Assembly (NCBI GenBank): GCA_025362575.1
Contig: JANYIQ010000076.1
Coordinates: 1-33,169, forward strand
Direction of reading: 5' to 3'
Length of the DNA stretch: 33,169 bases
DNA from: Bacteroidia bacterium
Lineage (GTDB): Bacteria > Bacteroidota > Bacteroidia > B-17B0 > Aurantibacillaceae
Below the pieces are notes generated by a model, which was not told the origin of the DNA, ran no database searches, and saw nothing but the letters and a program-made list of their open reading frames with translations. Each line of letters starts with the position of its first letter. The first letter of the stretch is position 1. A program made the position numbers and the translations under genes. This document shows, in pieces, positions 1 to 7,389 of this stretch.

Positions 1-102
1 ACCCGCAAAATGATGCGCATGATGAACGATAAGAATGCGATGGCGAAAATGATGCGTAATATGCCTAAGATGGGCGGAGGCGGAGCAATGCCTAAAATGT
101 AA
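1..102 (+). CDS. ffh: Signal recognition particle protein Ffh, C-terminal end (partial)
   Basis: The window opens inside a reading frame of 33 codons plus stop. It is extremely rich in methionine, lysine and arginine and ends in a Gly-rich tail (MGGGGAMPKM). This is the typical end of the Ffh M-domain, whose methionines bind signal peptides and 4.5S RNA for co-translational targeting to the inner membrane. The GTPase part lies outside the window. folD follows closely, and I recall ffh-folD as a common Bacteroidota arrangement, which supports the call. The fragment is short and low in complexity, so the call rests on composition plus context. Confidence 0.8.
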   Translation, partial: TRKMMRMMNDKNAMAKMMRNMPKMGGGGAMPKM

Positions 103-111
103 TTAGTTAAG

Positions 112-128
112 AGTTATAAGTTATAAGT
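112..128. repeat. Short direct repeat (AGTTATA)x2 after ffh
   Basis: Two tandem copies of AGTTATA plus AGT fill most of the 50-base gap between the ffh stop and the next start codon. Short AT-rich intergenic repeats of this kind are frequent in Bacteroidota genomes. No terminator or convincing promoter is visible in the gap, so the downstream gene may be read through from ffh. Confidence 0.4.
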
Positions 129-152
129 GTTGAGTGAAGTAAAAATTGATTA

Positions 153-587
153 ATGAACATCATCGACGGTAAAAAAATATACTCTTTATTGATTCTATTT
201 GTTTTTTGTTTTGCTAATTCAACCTGTAAAAGAATTTCCAAATACCCGGTAGATATGATTGGTGAATGGGCTGGAAGTTATTATGATTGCGGATGTGGTT
301 TGATGATGGAAATTAATAGAAATAACACCGGTAAATTGTATAATTATGAAACTCCCAAAGGATGCAATGTTTTGCGATTTGGAAGAGTTAGGTACAATCA
401 TACGCATTTATATATTGGGGTAACAGCCTTCAAGTTTGTAGCTAAACCTGAAATACCTAGCGGTAATGACACTATTGAAATTAGACTTAAGAAATATAAA
501 GTTCTCGCAAAAATGGTTTTGGAATCTCAGGCGGAAAAATACGAAACATGCAGAACTACTACTTATTACAAAATAAAAGAATACTAA
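153..587 (+). CDS. Small secreted or lipoprotein-like protein inserted between ffh and folD
   Basis: The 144-residue product has a hydrophobic N-terminal segment (about residues 10-23) followed by Thr-Cys-Lys at 24-26, suggesting export and possibly lipidation at Cys25. Thr before the Cys is not a classical lipobox residue. The mature part carries GEWAG, several cysteines, an EI-N pattern, LRFG, YIG and VAKP. These align with the gene at 6919-7338 (GTWYG, EI-N, PRFEG, YIE, VSKP), so the two are divergent paralogues. I do not recognise the family. The first residues, MNIIDGKKI, imitate the FolD start MQLIDGKKI encoded just downstream. The stop lies one base before the folD ATG, so co-transcription with folD is likely. 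Confidence 0.7.
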   Translation: MNIIDGKKIYSLLILFVFCFANSTCKRISKYPVDMIGEWAGSYYDCGCGLMMEINRNNTGKLYNYETPKGCNVLRFGRVRYNHTHLYIGVTAFKFVAKPEIPSGNDTIEIRLKKYKVLAKMVLESQAEKYETCRTTTYYKIKEY

Positions 588-588
588 T

Positions 589-1470
589 ATGCAACTGATA
601 GACGGAAAAAAAATATCATTAGAGCTTCAGCAGGAAATTGCTGAAGAAGTAAAACAGTTCACGGCTAAAGGCGGCAAGGTTCCGCATCTGGCGGCAGTAT
701 TGGTGGGAGAGGACCCGGCTTCACAAGCTTATGTGGGTTCTAAAGTTAAGACTTGCGAAAAAGTTGGATTTAAATCTACTCTCGTAAAATTTCCGGCAAC
801 AATTTCTGAACAGGAATTATTGAATAAACTCGAAGAATTAAATAACGATAAAGATATTGACGGTTACATTGTTCAGTTGCCATTGCCAAAACACATTAAC
901 GAACACAAAATAATTGAAGCCGTTAAACCAAGTAAAGATGTAGATGGTTTTCATCCCATAAACGTTGGTCGCTTGGTGTTAGATCTTCCAACATACGTCA
1001 GCGCTACACCTTATGGCATTACACTTTTACTGGAGCGTTATAACATTGAAACTTCCGGAAAAAATTGTGTGGTGATCGGAAGAAGTCATATTGTTGGAAG
1101 CCCCATGAGCATATTAATGGCCAAGAATTCTAAGTTCGCTAATTGCACGGTAACGCTGTGTCATAGCCGTACCAAAGATCTTAAAGCACATTGTTTGAAT
1201 GCAGATATTATTATTGCCGCTATTGGTAAACCCGATTTTGTTACAGCCGATATGGTAAAACAAGGCACGGTAATTATTGATGTTGGTATTAATCGCGTTG
1301 ACGATGCATCAAATGCCAAAGGATATAAATTGGTTGGTGATGTAAAATACGATGAAGTAGCCCCTAAATGTTCTTACATAACTCCCGTTCCGGGTGGTGT
1401 AGGGCCAATGACAATTGCGTCGTTGTTAAAGAATACTTTGCTGGCAGCTAAGAAAGAGATATATAAATAG
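589..1470 (+). CDS. folD: Bifunctional methylenetetrahydrofolate dehydrogenase/cyclohydrolase FolD
   Basis: This cytosolic enzyme interconverts 5,10-methylene-THF and 10-formyl-THF through its NADP-dependent dehydrogenase and cyclohydrolase activities, supplying one-carbon units for purines and fMet. The 293-residue length is normal. Hallmarks are visible: the catalytic Tyr48/Lys52 pair (YVGSK), VQLPLP near 95-100, DVDGFHP with Asp119, the dinucleotide-binding loop GRSHIVGSP at 164-172, and the C-terminal PGGVGPMT at 268-275. No key residue is missing. The ATG begins one base after the stop of the preceding small gene, so translation may be coupled. Downstream lies a repeat-rich spacer with no simple terminator. 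Confidence 0.97.
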   Translation: MQLIDGKKISLELQQEIAEEVKQFTAKGGKVPHLAAVLVGEDPASQAYVGSKVKTCEKVGFKSTLVKFPATISEQELLNKLEELNNDKDIDGYIVQLPLPKHINEHKIIEAVKPSKDVDGFHPINVGRLVLDLPTYVSATPYGITLLLERYNIETSGKNCVVIGRSHIVGSPMSILMAKNSKFANCTVTLCHSRTKDLKAHCLNADIIIAAIGKPDFVTADMVKQGTVIIDVGINRVDDASNAKGYKLVGDVKYDEVAPKCSYITPVPGGVGPMTIASLLKNTLLAAKKEIYK

Positions 1471-1645
1471 TTCGGTTTTAGAGTTCGTAGTTCGTAGAAC
1501 TTGATCTGCGAAAAATCTGCGGGAACCTCTGCGATCACGACGCGTCGTGACTGCGTGAAATAAAAATTTAACCACAGAGACACAAAGTACACAGAGTTTC
1601 ACCGAGGAACCCTAACTTTAAACTTTCTAACCTTAAACTTTAAAC
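1471..1645. repeat. Composite of short intergenic repeats between folD and the anti-sigma gene
   Basis: The whole convergent spacer is a mosaic of small repeated units. 1483-1497 is a tandem GTTCGTA pair, and AGTTC-GTA-GAACT (1489-1501) is an inverted repeat. TCTGCG occurs at 1505, 1516 and 1528. A perfect palindrome sits at 1535-1550. 1570-1596 holds ACCACAGAGACACAAAG and ACACAGAG units. 1608-1648 contains repeated AACTTTAAACTT-type units running into the anti-sigma stop codon. I recall similar CTCTGTGTCTCTGTGGT and TCTGCG spacer sequences from many environmental bacterial genomes, but their function is not known to me. The spacer may serve as a non-coding transcript end for both flanking genes. 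Confidence 0.65.
1535..1550. repeat. Perfect 16-base palindrome TCACGACGCGTCGTGA
   Basis: The sequence equals its own reverse complement over 16 bases and is much more GC-rich than its surroundings. It interrupts the row of CTGCG repeats, with CTCTGCGA on its left and CTGCGTGAAA on its right, as if inserted between two units. It could be a protein-binding site, a hairpin at the convergent gene ends, or a trace of repeat mobility. Confidence 0.6.
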
Positions 1646-2980
1646 TTAGTATTTGTAATTAAAATAGAATGTCTGCTTAACCAACACGCCATTGCTCGAT
1701 TGCGCAGGCTCCCAATTTGGCATGTTAAGAATGATCTTCTCGATCTCTTTTTTGGAATCTGCACATTTACTTTCTGTCAGGTCTGCTTTCACATCAGTCA
1801 CTTTCCCTTTTTCGTTCACCGTTAGGTCAATTCGAAATGCTTTGTTGTATGCGATAAGACTTGTTTTTAGTTTTTCGTTCTTATCGATCTCTGTTTTTAT
1901 ATAGTCGATGTGATTATTGAACTTAGCGGTTTTAAAGAAACTGCTTCTGCGTAAAGAAACGGCACTCGCATCTCCGGCTGCAACACCTGAAGTAGCGGTG
2001 GTTTTAGGAGCATTTCCTTCTTCGTGCTTTGCTTCCAGTTCATCCATGCTTACTTTTTCGGCAGGAGCTTCTTTTGCTCTTTCGGGTTTATTGTTCTTAG
2101 CAATTTCAGTATTAGCAACACCTGCAGGAGCTGCAGATTGTGCAGCACTATTGCGATTATCATCTTCTCTGGTTTTTGACGAAGCTTTTTTAGCCTTTGT
2201 TTTTTCTTCGCTTTGATTTTTATAGTCTGATTTACTGCTTACTTCAGCAAGCTTTGCATCTTTACCAAGATCGGGCTGATCGTCTCTTTCTTTGCGCTCT
2301 GTCTTTTTATTTTCGCCATCCATTAATCCGCCGCCAAGTCCTTTACCGCCACTCGCAATACCTTCAGCATCTTGTTTTTGTTCTTCGGCAACAATTGGTG
2401 CAGCTGTTTTTGTAAGCGGCCCCTTTGTGATCATTCTTGGTGTTGGTTCGTTTTGAGAACTGGCATCCGCATCCTTTGCGGGTTTACGATCATCGTTGCT
2501 TAATTTATCTGCCACTGCTTTTTCGGCAGGAGGAGCAGGAGGCATTGAATTTTCTTTCTTGGGTTCTGCTTCAACAGTTTCGGAACTTGAAACGCCGCTG
2601 CCTATGGCAACTTCTTTTTCCAGATCAGCATTCGTTGAATTCTGAATTTCCTGACTTGTTTCGGGTTTGTAAGCTAAACTTTCTTCTTTTTTTGTGAAGT
2701 CATTAAAAAATAAAACACTCAAACCTACTACCAATACAAGGCCTGCAGCCATTGCATAATACATGAACTTCGGTTTTTCACCGGTTTTATTCATGTACTT
2801 TTCCTCAATTTTTTTATTGAGCTCAGCATTTAATTTTGTGGCCAGTTCATTATTATCCAAAGCGGCAAAGCCCTCGAAGGCTTCTTTTTCAAAGTCATCG
2901 AGCCCCTCGCTGTTTCCCGTTTTCACACGGTTCAACAATTCATCGCCATCGATATTATGATTATTAATTTTCTTTGTCAT
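1646..2980 (-). CDS. Membrane-anchored putative anti-sigma factor with TonB-like C-terminal domain
   Basis: The 444-residue product has a soluble N-terminus (1-70) and one transmembrane helix (about 74-92). A long low-complexity linker rich in Lys, Glu, Ala, Ser and Pro (about 95-345) follows. The C-terminal 95 residues contain VNEKGKVTDVKADL and MPNWEPAQ with an NGVLVKQTF strand, which resembles the TonB C-terminal fold. The start overlaps the end of the ECF sigma gene by 17 bases, the usual layout of a sigma/anti-sigma pair. I infer that the cytoplasmic part binds the sigma factor and the periplasmic part senses or contacts an envelope partner. No zinc-binding anti-sigma motif is visible, so the anti-sigma role rests on topology and gene order. 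Confidence 0.65.
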   Translation of the reverse strand: MTKKINNHNIDGDELLNRVKTGNSEGLDDFEKEAFEGFAALDNNELATKLNAELNKKIEEKYMNKTGEKPKFMYYAMAAGLVLVVGLSVLFFNDFTKKEESLAYKPETSQEIQNSTNADLEKEVAIGSGVSSSETVEAEPKKENSMPPAPPAEKAVADKLSNDDRKPAKDADASSQNEPTPRMITKGPLTKTAAPIVAEEQKQDAEGIASGGKGLGGGLMDGENKKTERKERDDQPDLGKDAKLAEVSSKSDYKNQSEEKTKAKKASSKTREDDNRNSAAQSAAPAGVANTEIAKNNKPERAKEAPAEKVSMDELEAKHEEGNAPKTTATSGVAAGDASAVSLRRSSFFKTAKFNNHIDYIKTEIDKNEKLKTSLIAYNKAFRIDLTVNEKGKVTDVKADLTESKCADSKKEIEKIILNMPNWEPAQSSNGVLVKQTFYFNYKY

Positions 2981-3557
2981 TTAATGATTCACCTAATTTT
3001 AACTTCAAATTTCGTTTACCGTTTTGTATGTGACTTTTTACTTCATTAGCCGAAAAGCCTGTTATTTCTATTATTTCGTTGTACGATTTGTTCTTATAAT
3101 AAAACAATTCAATACATAATTTCTGTTCTTTATTGATCGTATTTAAGGCCGTTTCCAGCTTTAAAATGGTTTTCTCCTTTTCTTCCGCATTATTATGATG
3201 AGAAGAATCCCCGGAATCCATAAATAAGATGTTATTGTCCTGAAGTTCAATGTCTTTCTTAAGTTGCGACTGCTTTTTACGGAGCTCCATCAGGCACATG
3301 TTCTTCGAGTATGTATAGAGCCAGCTTTTAAAGAATTCGATCTTATGCTTTTTGAGGTCGGAACTGAGCTTCTCGAAGATCTGCATCACTACATCCTGAG
3401 CATCATCCTCGTTTTTAAGGTATTTTATGCACAAACCCAGTACCAGATGCGAATAGCGCTTGAAGATAATGCCAAGAAATACCGAGTCGTTGCTCTCGCA
3501 ATAACGGGTTATCAGCTCATTATCGGTATACGAATTATATTCGCTTTTATGCAGCAT
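2964..3557 (-). CDS. ECF-type RNA polymerase sigma factor
   Basis: This 197-residue protein has the two-domain layout of sigma-70 family ECF factors. Region 2 spans about residues 28-96, with DDAQDVVMQIFEKL at 51-64 and a basic, aromatic stretch (FKSWLYTYSKN) typical of promoter melting. After an acidic, His/Ser-rich linker comes region 4 at about 133-187, with the helix-turn-helix YNEIIEITGFSANEVKSHI recognising the -35 element. It would direct transcription of an unknown regulon, probably including its own operon. The overlapping downstream membrane protein is its likely regulator. Its promoter region overlaps that of the divergent YfiR-like operon. Confidence 0.93.
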   Translation of the reverse strand: MLHKSEYNSYTDNELITRYCESNDSVFLGIIFKRYSHLVLGLCIKYLKNEDDAQDVVMQIFEKLSSDLKKHKIEFFKSWLYTYSKNMCLMELRKKQSQLKKDIELQDNNILFMDSGDSSHHNNAEEKEKTILKLETALNTINKEQKLCIELFYYKNKSYNEIIEITGFSANEVKSHIQNGKRNLKLKLGESLNDKEN

Positions 3558-3608
3558 TTTGCACTAAATTAGGCATTTTAAAAAGAAATTAACAGGTTTT
3601 TCACTTAA

Positions 3609-3639
3609 CAAATATTAAATTGCTTAAGCAGATTGCAAA
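3609..3639 (-). promoter_or_regulatory. Candidate promoter of the ECF sigma gene
   Basis: On the minus strand TTTG (3639-3636) is followed after 18 bases by TAATATTTG (3617-3609). This differs from the Bacteroidota TAnnTTTG box by one extra base. It lies about 50 bases before the sigma start codon. The candidate overlaps the plus-strand promoter at 3620-3650, so the two may interfere. The match is imperfect. Confidence 0.3.
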
Positions 3640-3650
3640 TACTATATTTG
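3620..3650 (+). promoter_or_regulatory. Candidate Bacteroidota-type promoter of the yfiR-like operon
   Basis: TTG at 3620-3622 and TATATTTG at 3643-3650 are separated by 20 bases, matching the Bacteroidota primary sigma pattern (TTG-N19/20-TAnnTTTG). The box lies 47 bases before the TTG start at 3698. The -7 box is also part of an inverted repeat, CAAATA-CTA-TATTTG (3636-3650). Confidence 0.55.
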
Positions 3651-3697
3651 TTGATTAAAATTGAGCGATTTATTGTCTCGATTTTACCGTATATAAA

Positions 3698-4222
3698 TTG
3701 AAACGTTTGTTTAAATATGTGATTGTGTTTGTGGTTATTGCCTCCGGCTTTAGCTTCCGCGACAACGTTGATACAAACGCCAAAATAAAGGCAGTATTTT
3801 TATACAACTTTACACGTTATTTTGAGTGGCCCGATGCCAAAAAATCCGGCAATTTTCAGATTCAGGTAGTAGGTACCAATGCCAATCTGATCAAAGAATT
3901 GAACGAAGTAGCTATCAAGAAACAAGTTGGAAACCAGAAGATTGAGTTAATAAATACACCCATTTTCGATGGTTCAAAACCCCCACATATGTTGTTCTTA
4001 CTTCCTGATGCTTCAAAGGCTTTACCGGATGCCATCACTAAATTAAAAGGAAAAGGCACATTAATTATTTCTGAAAAAGAAGGAGCAGCTAAAACCGGCT
4101 CTGCAATAAATTTTGTGGTTATAGATAATAAGCAGAAATTCGAATACAGTAAAAACAGTGCGGTTAAAGCCGGTTTAAAAACTAGTGAGGATTTTAAAAG
4201 TTTAGCAATTGCAGTAGATTAA
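3698..4222 (+). CDS. YfiR-like (DUF4154) periplasmic protein
   Basis: The 174-residue product starts with a signal peptide (KRLFKYVIVFVVIASGFSF) and continues with the DUF4154 pattern: KAVFLYNFTRYFEWP near the N-terminus, FQIQVVG, a central LLPDAS turn, GTLIISEKEG, INFVV and a C-terminal LKTSEDFKSLA. In Pseudomonas, YfiR is a periplasmic inhibitor of the diguanylate cyclase YfiN. No cyclase is present here; the operon instead ends in a membrane-bound SpoIIE phosphatase. The start codon is TTG; it gives the positively charged signal-peptide beginning, and no suitable ATG follows. The TPR gene begins three bases after the stop, so co-expression is very likely. The partner assignment is inference. 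Confidence 0.85.
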   Translation: MKRLFKYVIVFVVIASGFSFRDNVDTNAKIKAVFLYNFTRYFEWPDAKKSGNFQIQVVGTNANLIKELNEVAIKKQVGNQKIELINTPIFDGSKPPHMLFLLPDASKALPDAITKLKGKGTLIISEKEGAAKTGSAINFVVIDNKQKFEYSKNSAVKAGLKTSEDFKSLAIAVD

Positions 4223-4225
4223 AAA

Positions 4226-5122
4226 ATGAAGATGCGCAATACATATTTAATTGTGGTTCTTAGTCTGGTTTCAGCACTAAGCACTTCCTTGTATGCGCAA
4301 AACGATAAGTTTAACAGAGCACAGGAATTGTATGCTGCAAAAAATCCTGAAGCTGCCAAACCTGTAATTGATTCTGTTGTTCGCCATGCTGAAACCAAGA
4401 AAGATCCAATGGCTTGGGCACTCAGAGGTTATATTTACTACGATATTTATAAAAAAACAGATAAACTTAAACTGAATTCAGCGTTAAGAGATTCTTCTGT
4501 TAAGTCGTTAATGATCGCGCAGAGTTTGAAACCGGATGCTGAAATTCGCAAGAACATTGATGTTTTGGTTAAAAACTATGCTCAAGGGTATTATTCAATT
4601 GTTAAAACCTTACTTCAGGATTCTTCGAACTTTGAAAGAAGTCAGACCGCATTTAAAAAATATAAAGAATTGTATTCAAAAGTAGATTCTACATTTGATT
4701 TCAAGCAAAAAGACATTGAGTATTATTCGGCAGTAGGTTCTCAGTTCTCTGATAAATTCAATAACGATAATACAAAATCTCAGTTTGGTGAGATCGGAAA
4801 AGTAGCTTTAATGAAAGTAATTGAACTTGATCCTAAGAACATCAGCGCCAATATTAATTTGGGTATCATTTATTATAATCAGGGGGTTAATCTGATCAAT
4901 CAGATGGATCTGGATACACCGCTTGATAAACTGGAGATCATTCAGGATAACTCAGCGAAGTTATTCAAACAGTCCCTTCCCTTCATGAATAAAGTATACC
5001 AACTCGATCCTAAAAACTTAAAGGCTTTAGAAAGTTTGAGACAAATTTATCAGGCCTTGAACGATTCAGAAAAATCGATAGAATTTAATAAAAAGCTGGA
5101 AGAAGCTAAAAAAGCAAAATAG
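4226..5122 (+). CDS. Secreted tetratricopeptide repeat protein
   Basis: The 298-residue product has a signal peptide (cleavage probably around residues 24-25, YAQ) and then an almost entirely helical sequence with TPR-like units. The clearest are around residues 29-75 (RAQELYAAKNPEAAKPVID), 195-225 (ALMKVIELDPKNISANINLGIIYYNQG) and 250-290 (MNKVYQLDPKNLKALESLRQIY). It is likely periplasmic and probably a protein-interaction scaffold. It lies between the YfiR-like gene and the phosphatase gene with gaps of 3 and 15 bases, so all three should be one transcript. A role in linking the YfiR-like protein to the sensor is inference. An in-frame ATG two codons downstream is an alternative start. Confidence 0.85.
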   Translation: MKMRNTYLIVVLSLVSALSTSLYAQNDKFNRAQELYAAKNPEAAKPVIDSVVRHAETKKDPMAWALRGYIYYDIYKKTDKLKLNSALRDSSVKSLMIAQSLKPDAEIRKNIDVLVKNYAQGYYSIVKTLLQDSSNFERSQTAFKKYKELYSKVDSTFDFKQKDIEYYSAVGSQFSDKFNNDNTKSQFGEIGKVALMKVIELDPKNISANINLGIIYYNQGVNLINQMDLDTPLDKLEIIQDNSAKLFKQSLPFMNKVYQLDPKNLKALESLRQIYQALNDSEKSIEFNKKLEEAKKAK

Positions 5123-5137
5123 GTATATTAAAAAGTA

Positions 5138-6916
5138 ATGAATTTCAGATTTACAATTGGGCGGAGAATTGGGACGGGTTTCGGGACTTTAATTGTACTC
5201 ACTATAATTGCATTTGTACTTACTCTTTCCATTGTAAGCGACAGTAAGAAAAAAACCACTACCGTGGTAGATCAGGTGGCACCGAGTGTTGCAGCCTTAA
5301 AGGAGTTCAACTTTTTATTACAGCGTTCACAAACCCTTATCTCTAAATGGTATTACAGTAAGAACGTAAACGATGGCGGGCGCGACGAATTAAATAAGTT
5401 AATTACGTCCGATTATCCCGAGAGAAGAACTGAACTTCGTGAGCTGGCCAAAAGCTGGACAAAAGAAGAGTTCAGAGTGTTCAACACCATTATGAGTAAA
5501 ACAGATGCCCTGTTCTTTACCTATCAGCAGGATATCATGATCCCATTGAATTCACTCGATTCTTATGAAGATGTTTCCATTTATTTTTTGGCAAAAGATG
5601 CTTTAGACAATGCAGAAGATGATCTCAAAATAATTTATTCTAATCTAGATGAATTAATACGAAATAAAAAACTGGCTGCCGAAGAGGTAAAGAAGAGCAT
5701 GTTCAAGTCGCTCGATTTCTTACAGCGCTTTGTGGAGTTATTAAGCATTACTCTTGTTATCGGAGGTTTATTGGTGGCGTTCTTCACGGCGCGTTCCATT
5801 GTAAAACCGGTTCAGTTACTTAAGAAAATGCTATTGTCAATGGGCCTGGGTATTTTACCAAAAGAACGCATCGATTATAGAAACGATGAAGTTGGTGAGA
5901 TGGGAACCGCTCTGAATAACCTCATTGAATCGATGGAGAGTACTACCGAGTTTGCAAAACAAACCGGAACCGGAAATTTCGAAGCCTACTTTAAACCTTT
6001 AAGTGATGATGATACTTTAGGTCATGCATTGCTTCGAATGAGAGATGGTTTAGCTGAGAACGAACGTGTACTCGAAAAAAAGGTAATTGAAAGAACGGAA
6101 GAGGTAGTAAGACAGAAAGAAGAAATTGAAATTAAAACCGGAGAACTTCAGATATTATTTAAACAGGTAACAGATAGTATTCACTACGCGAAACGTATTC
6201 AAGAAGCGATCTTACCGCCGAAACCATTGTTCGATCAGTTATTACCGAATTCATTCGTGTTGTTTAAACCAAAAGATATTGTAAGCGGTGATTTTTACTG
6301 GCTCGATAAAAAAGGTGATCAGGTTTATTTTGCAGCTGTAGATTGTACAGGTCACGGGGTTCCCGGCGCCTTCATGAGTATTGTAGGATCCAATTTATTA
6401 AAGGATACAGTTAACAATACAGATCTTGAACTTCCTTCTCATATCATGGATAAACTCAACGAAGGTGTTGTTTCTACATTACACGTTGGAGTTACCGAAA
6501 AGCAAACAAAGGATGGCATGGACATGACCCTTTGCGCGCTTAATTATAAAACATTAGAGCTTCAGTTTGCAGCGGCATATAATCCTTTATACATCATTCG
6601 CGATGGACAGCTGCTGCAACATAAAGCAGATAAGTTTCCTGTTGGTGCATTTGTTGGCGAAAAACAAAAGTTCACCAACAATAAAATTCAACTGCAAAAA
6701 GGCGACATGATCTATATTTTCTCCGACGGTTATGCCGATCAGTTTGGCGGACCAAGAGGTAAGAAATTCATGGCAGGTAACTTCAGGAATTTATTATTGG
6801 AGATGAGTAAACTTCCTGCCGATCAGCAAAGACAAAAGCTGGATTCTACCATTGAAAGCTGGCGCGGAACATTAGAGCAGGTGGATGATGTATTGATCAT
6901 TGGAGTTAAGATTTAA
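5138..6916 (+). CDS. Membrane sensor with HAMP and SpoIIE-type PP2C phosphatase domains
   Basis: The 592 residues comprise a transmembrane helix (about 14-34), a helical periplasmic sensor of four-helix-bundle type (35-198), a second transmembrane helix (199-217), a HAMP domain (218-270) and a HAMP-like second unit (270-310). A coiled coil (305-345), the linker motif DSIHYAKRIQEAILPP (346-361) and a SpoIIE/PP2C serine phosphatase domain to the C-terminus follow. Metal-binding motifs are intact: SGDFYW, VDCTGHGVPGAFMS (about 401-414), DGMDMT, FSDGYADQ and QVDDVL. The enzyme would dephosphorylate a Ser/Thr-phosphorylated partner, often an anti-sigma antagonist, in response to an envelope signal. 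No antagonist or kinase is encoded nearby. The YfiR-like and TPR proteins upstream are candidate periplasmic inputs. Confidence 0.93.
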   Translation: MNFRFTIGRRIGTGFGTLIVLTIIAFVLTLSIVSDSKKKTTTVVDQVAPSVAALKEFNFLLQRSQTLISKWYYSKNVNDGGRDELNKLITSDYPERRTELRELAKSWTKEEFRVFNTIMSKTDALFFTYQQDIMIPLNSLDSYEDVSIYFLAKDALDNAEDDLKIIYSNLDELIRNKKLAAEEVKKSMFKSLDFLQRFVELLSITLVIGGLLVAFFTARSIVKPVQLLKKMLLSMGLGILPKERIDYRNDEVGEMGTALNNLIESMESTTEFAKQTGTGNFEAYFKPLSDDDTLGHALLRMRDGLAENERVLEKKVIERTEEVVRQKEEIEIKTGELQILFKQVTDSIHYAKRIQEAILPPKPLFDQLLPNSFVLFKPKDIVSGDFYWLDKKGDQVYFAAVDCTGHGVPGAFMSIVGSNLLKDTVNNTDLELPSHIMDKLNEGVVSTLHVGVTEKQTKDGMDMTLCALNYKTLELQFAAAYNPLYIIRDGQLLQHKADKFPVGAFVGEKQKFTNNKIQLQKGDMIYIFSDGYADQFGGPRGKKFMAGNFRNLLLEMSKLPADQQRQKLDSTIESWRGTLEQVDDVLIIGVKI

Positions 6917-6918
6917 CC

Positions 6919-7338
6919 TCACTTCTTTTTATACATTTTTACAGTGTAACCATGTTCGTAAAAGCGTGGTTTTTTTATTTCCATTACTGTATTGGTTGCA
7001 AAAGTAACATGATTACCACCATAACCAGACAAGTCACAAACAAACTCTTCGATTGATTTGGGTTTAGAAACAATTGTAAACTTTTTCTTTTCAATATAAA
7101 AGTGCCATGGACCAACCTTAAAATCACCTTCAAATCTCGGACCACCATGACAATCACTTGAATTACCTTGTACGCTATAGGTTGCATAGCTATTTGCTTT
7201 GATCTCGATTACATCGATGCAACCGTTACCATTACCGTACCAGGTTCCGACATAAACATTTCCTTCACTTACCTTTTTACAGGTGTTAAAAAATAAAAGA
7301 GACAGGAAAAGACAAGTATTTACTTTAAGTCTTATCAC
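6919..7338 (-). CDS. Small secreted or lipoprotein-like protein, paralogue of the gene at 153-587
   Basis: The 139-residue product has a hydrophobic N-terminus ending in FFNTCKK. The Thr-Cys-Lys is the same as in the paralogue, which points to possible lipidation of the Cys despite a non-classical lipobox. The mature part contains VGTWYG, an EIKAN strand, Cys-His-Gly-Gly, PRFEGDF, HFYIE, VSKP and a basic C-terminal KMYKKK. Several of these have counterparts in the other copy in the same order. The family is not one I recognise. The start codon is GTG, with no ATG near the N-terminus. The gene converges on the phosphatase gene with a two-base gap and no visible terminator. Confidence 0.7.
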   Translation of the reverse strand: MIRLKVNTCLFLSLLFFNTCKKVSEGNVYVGTWYGNGNGCIDVIEIKANSYATYSVQGNSSDCHGGPRFEGDFKVGPWHFYIEKKKFTIVSKPKSIEEFVCDLSGYGGNHVTFATNTVMEIKKPRFYEHGYTVKMYKKK

Positions 7339-7389
7339 GATATTTAAAAGTACTTAATTTTAGCCAATATGGCAAATTAGGTAGCAGAA

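Noticed and set aside
1374-1592. 72-codon minus-strand open frame over the end of folD and the repeat spacer
   Set aside because: It is antisense to folD in half its length, and the rest is the translated repeat mosaic. Frames like this arise wherever such repeats occur, and no supporting start signal is seen.
1692-2960. Several plus-strand open frames opposite the anti-sigma gene
   Set aside because: They are shadows of the biased Lys/Glu/Ala/Ser-rich linker coding sequence, with no protein family pattern and no promoter.
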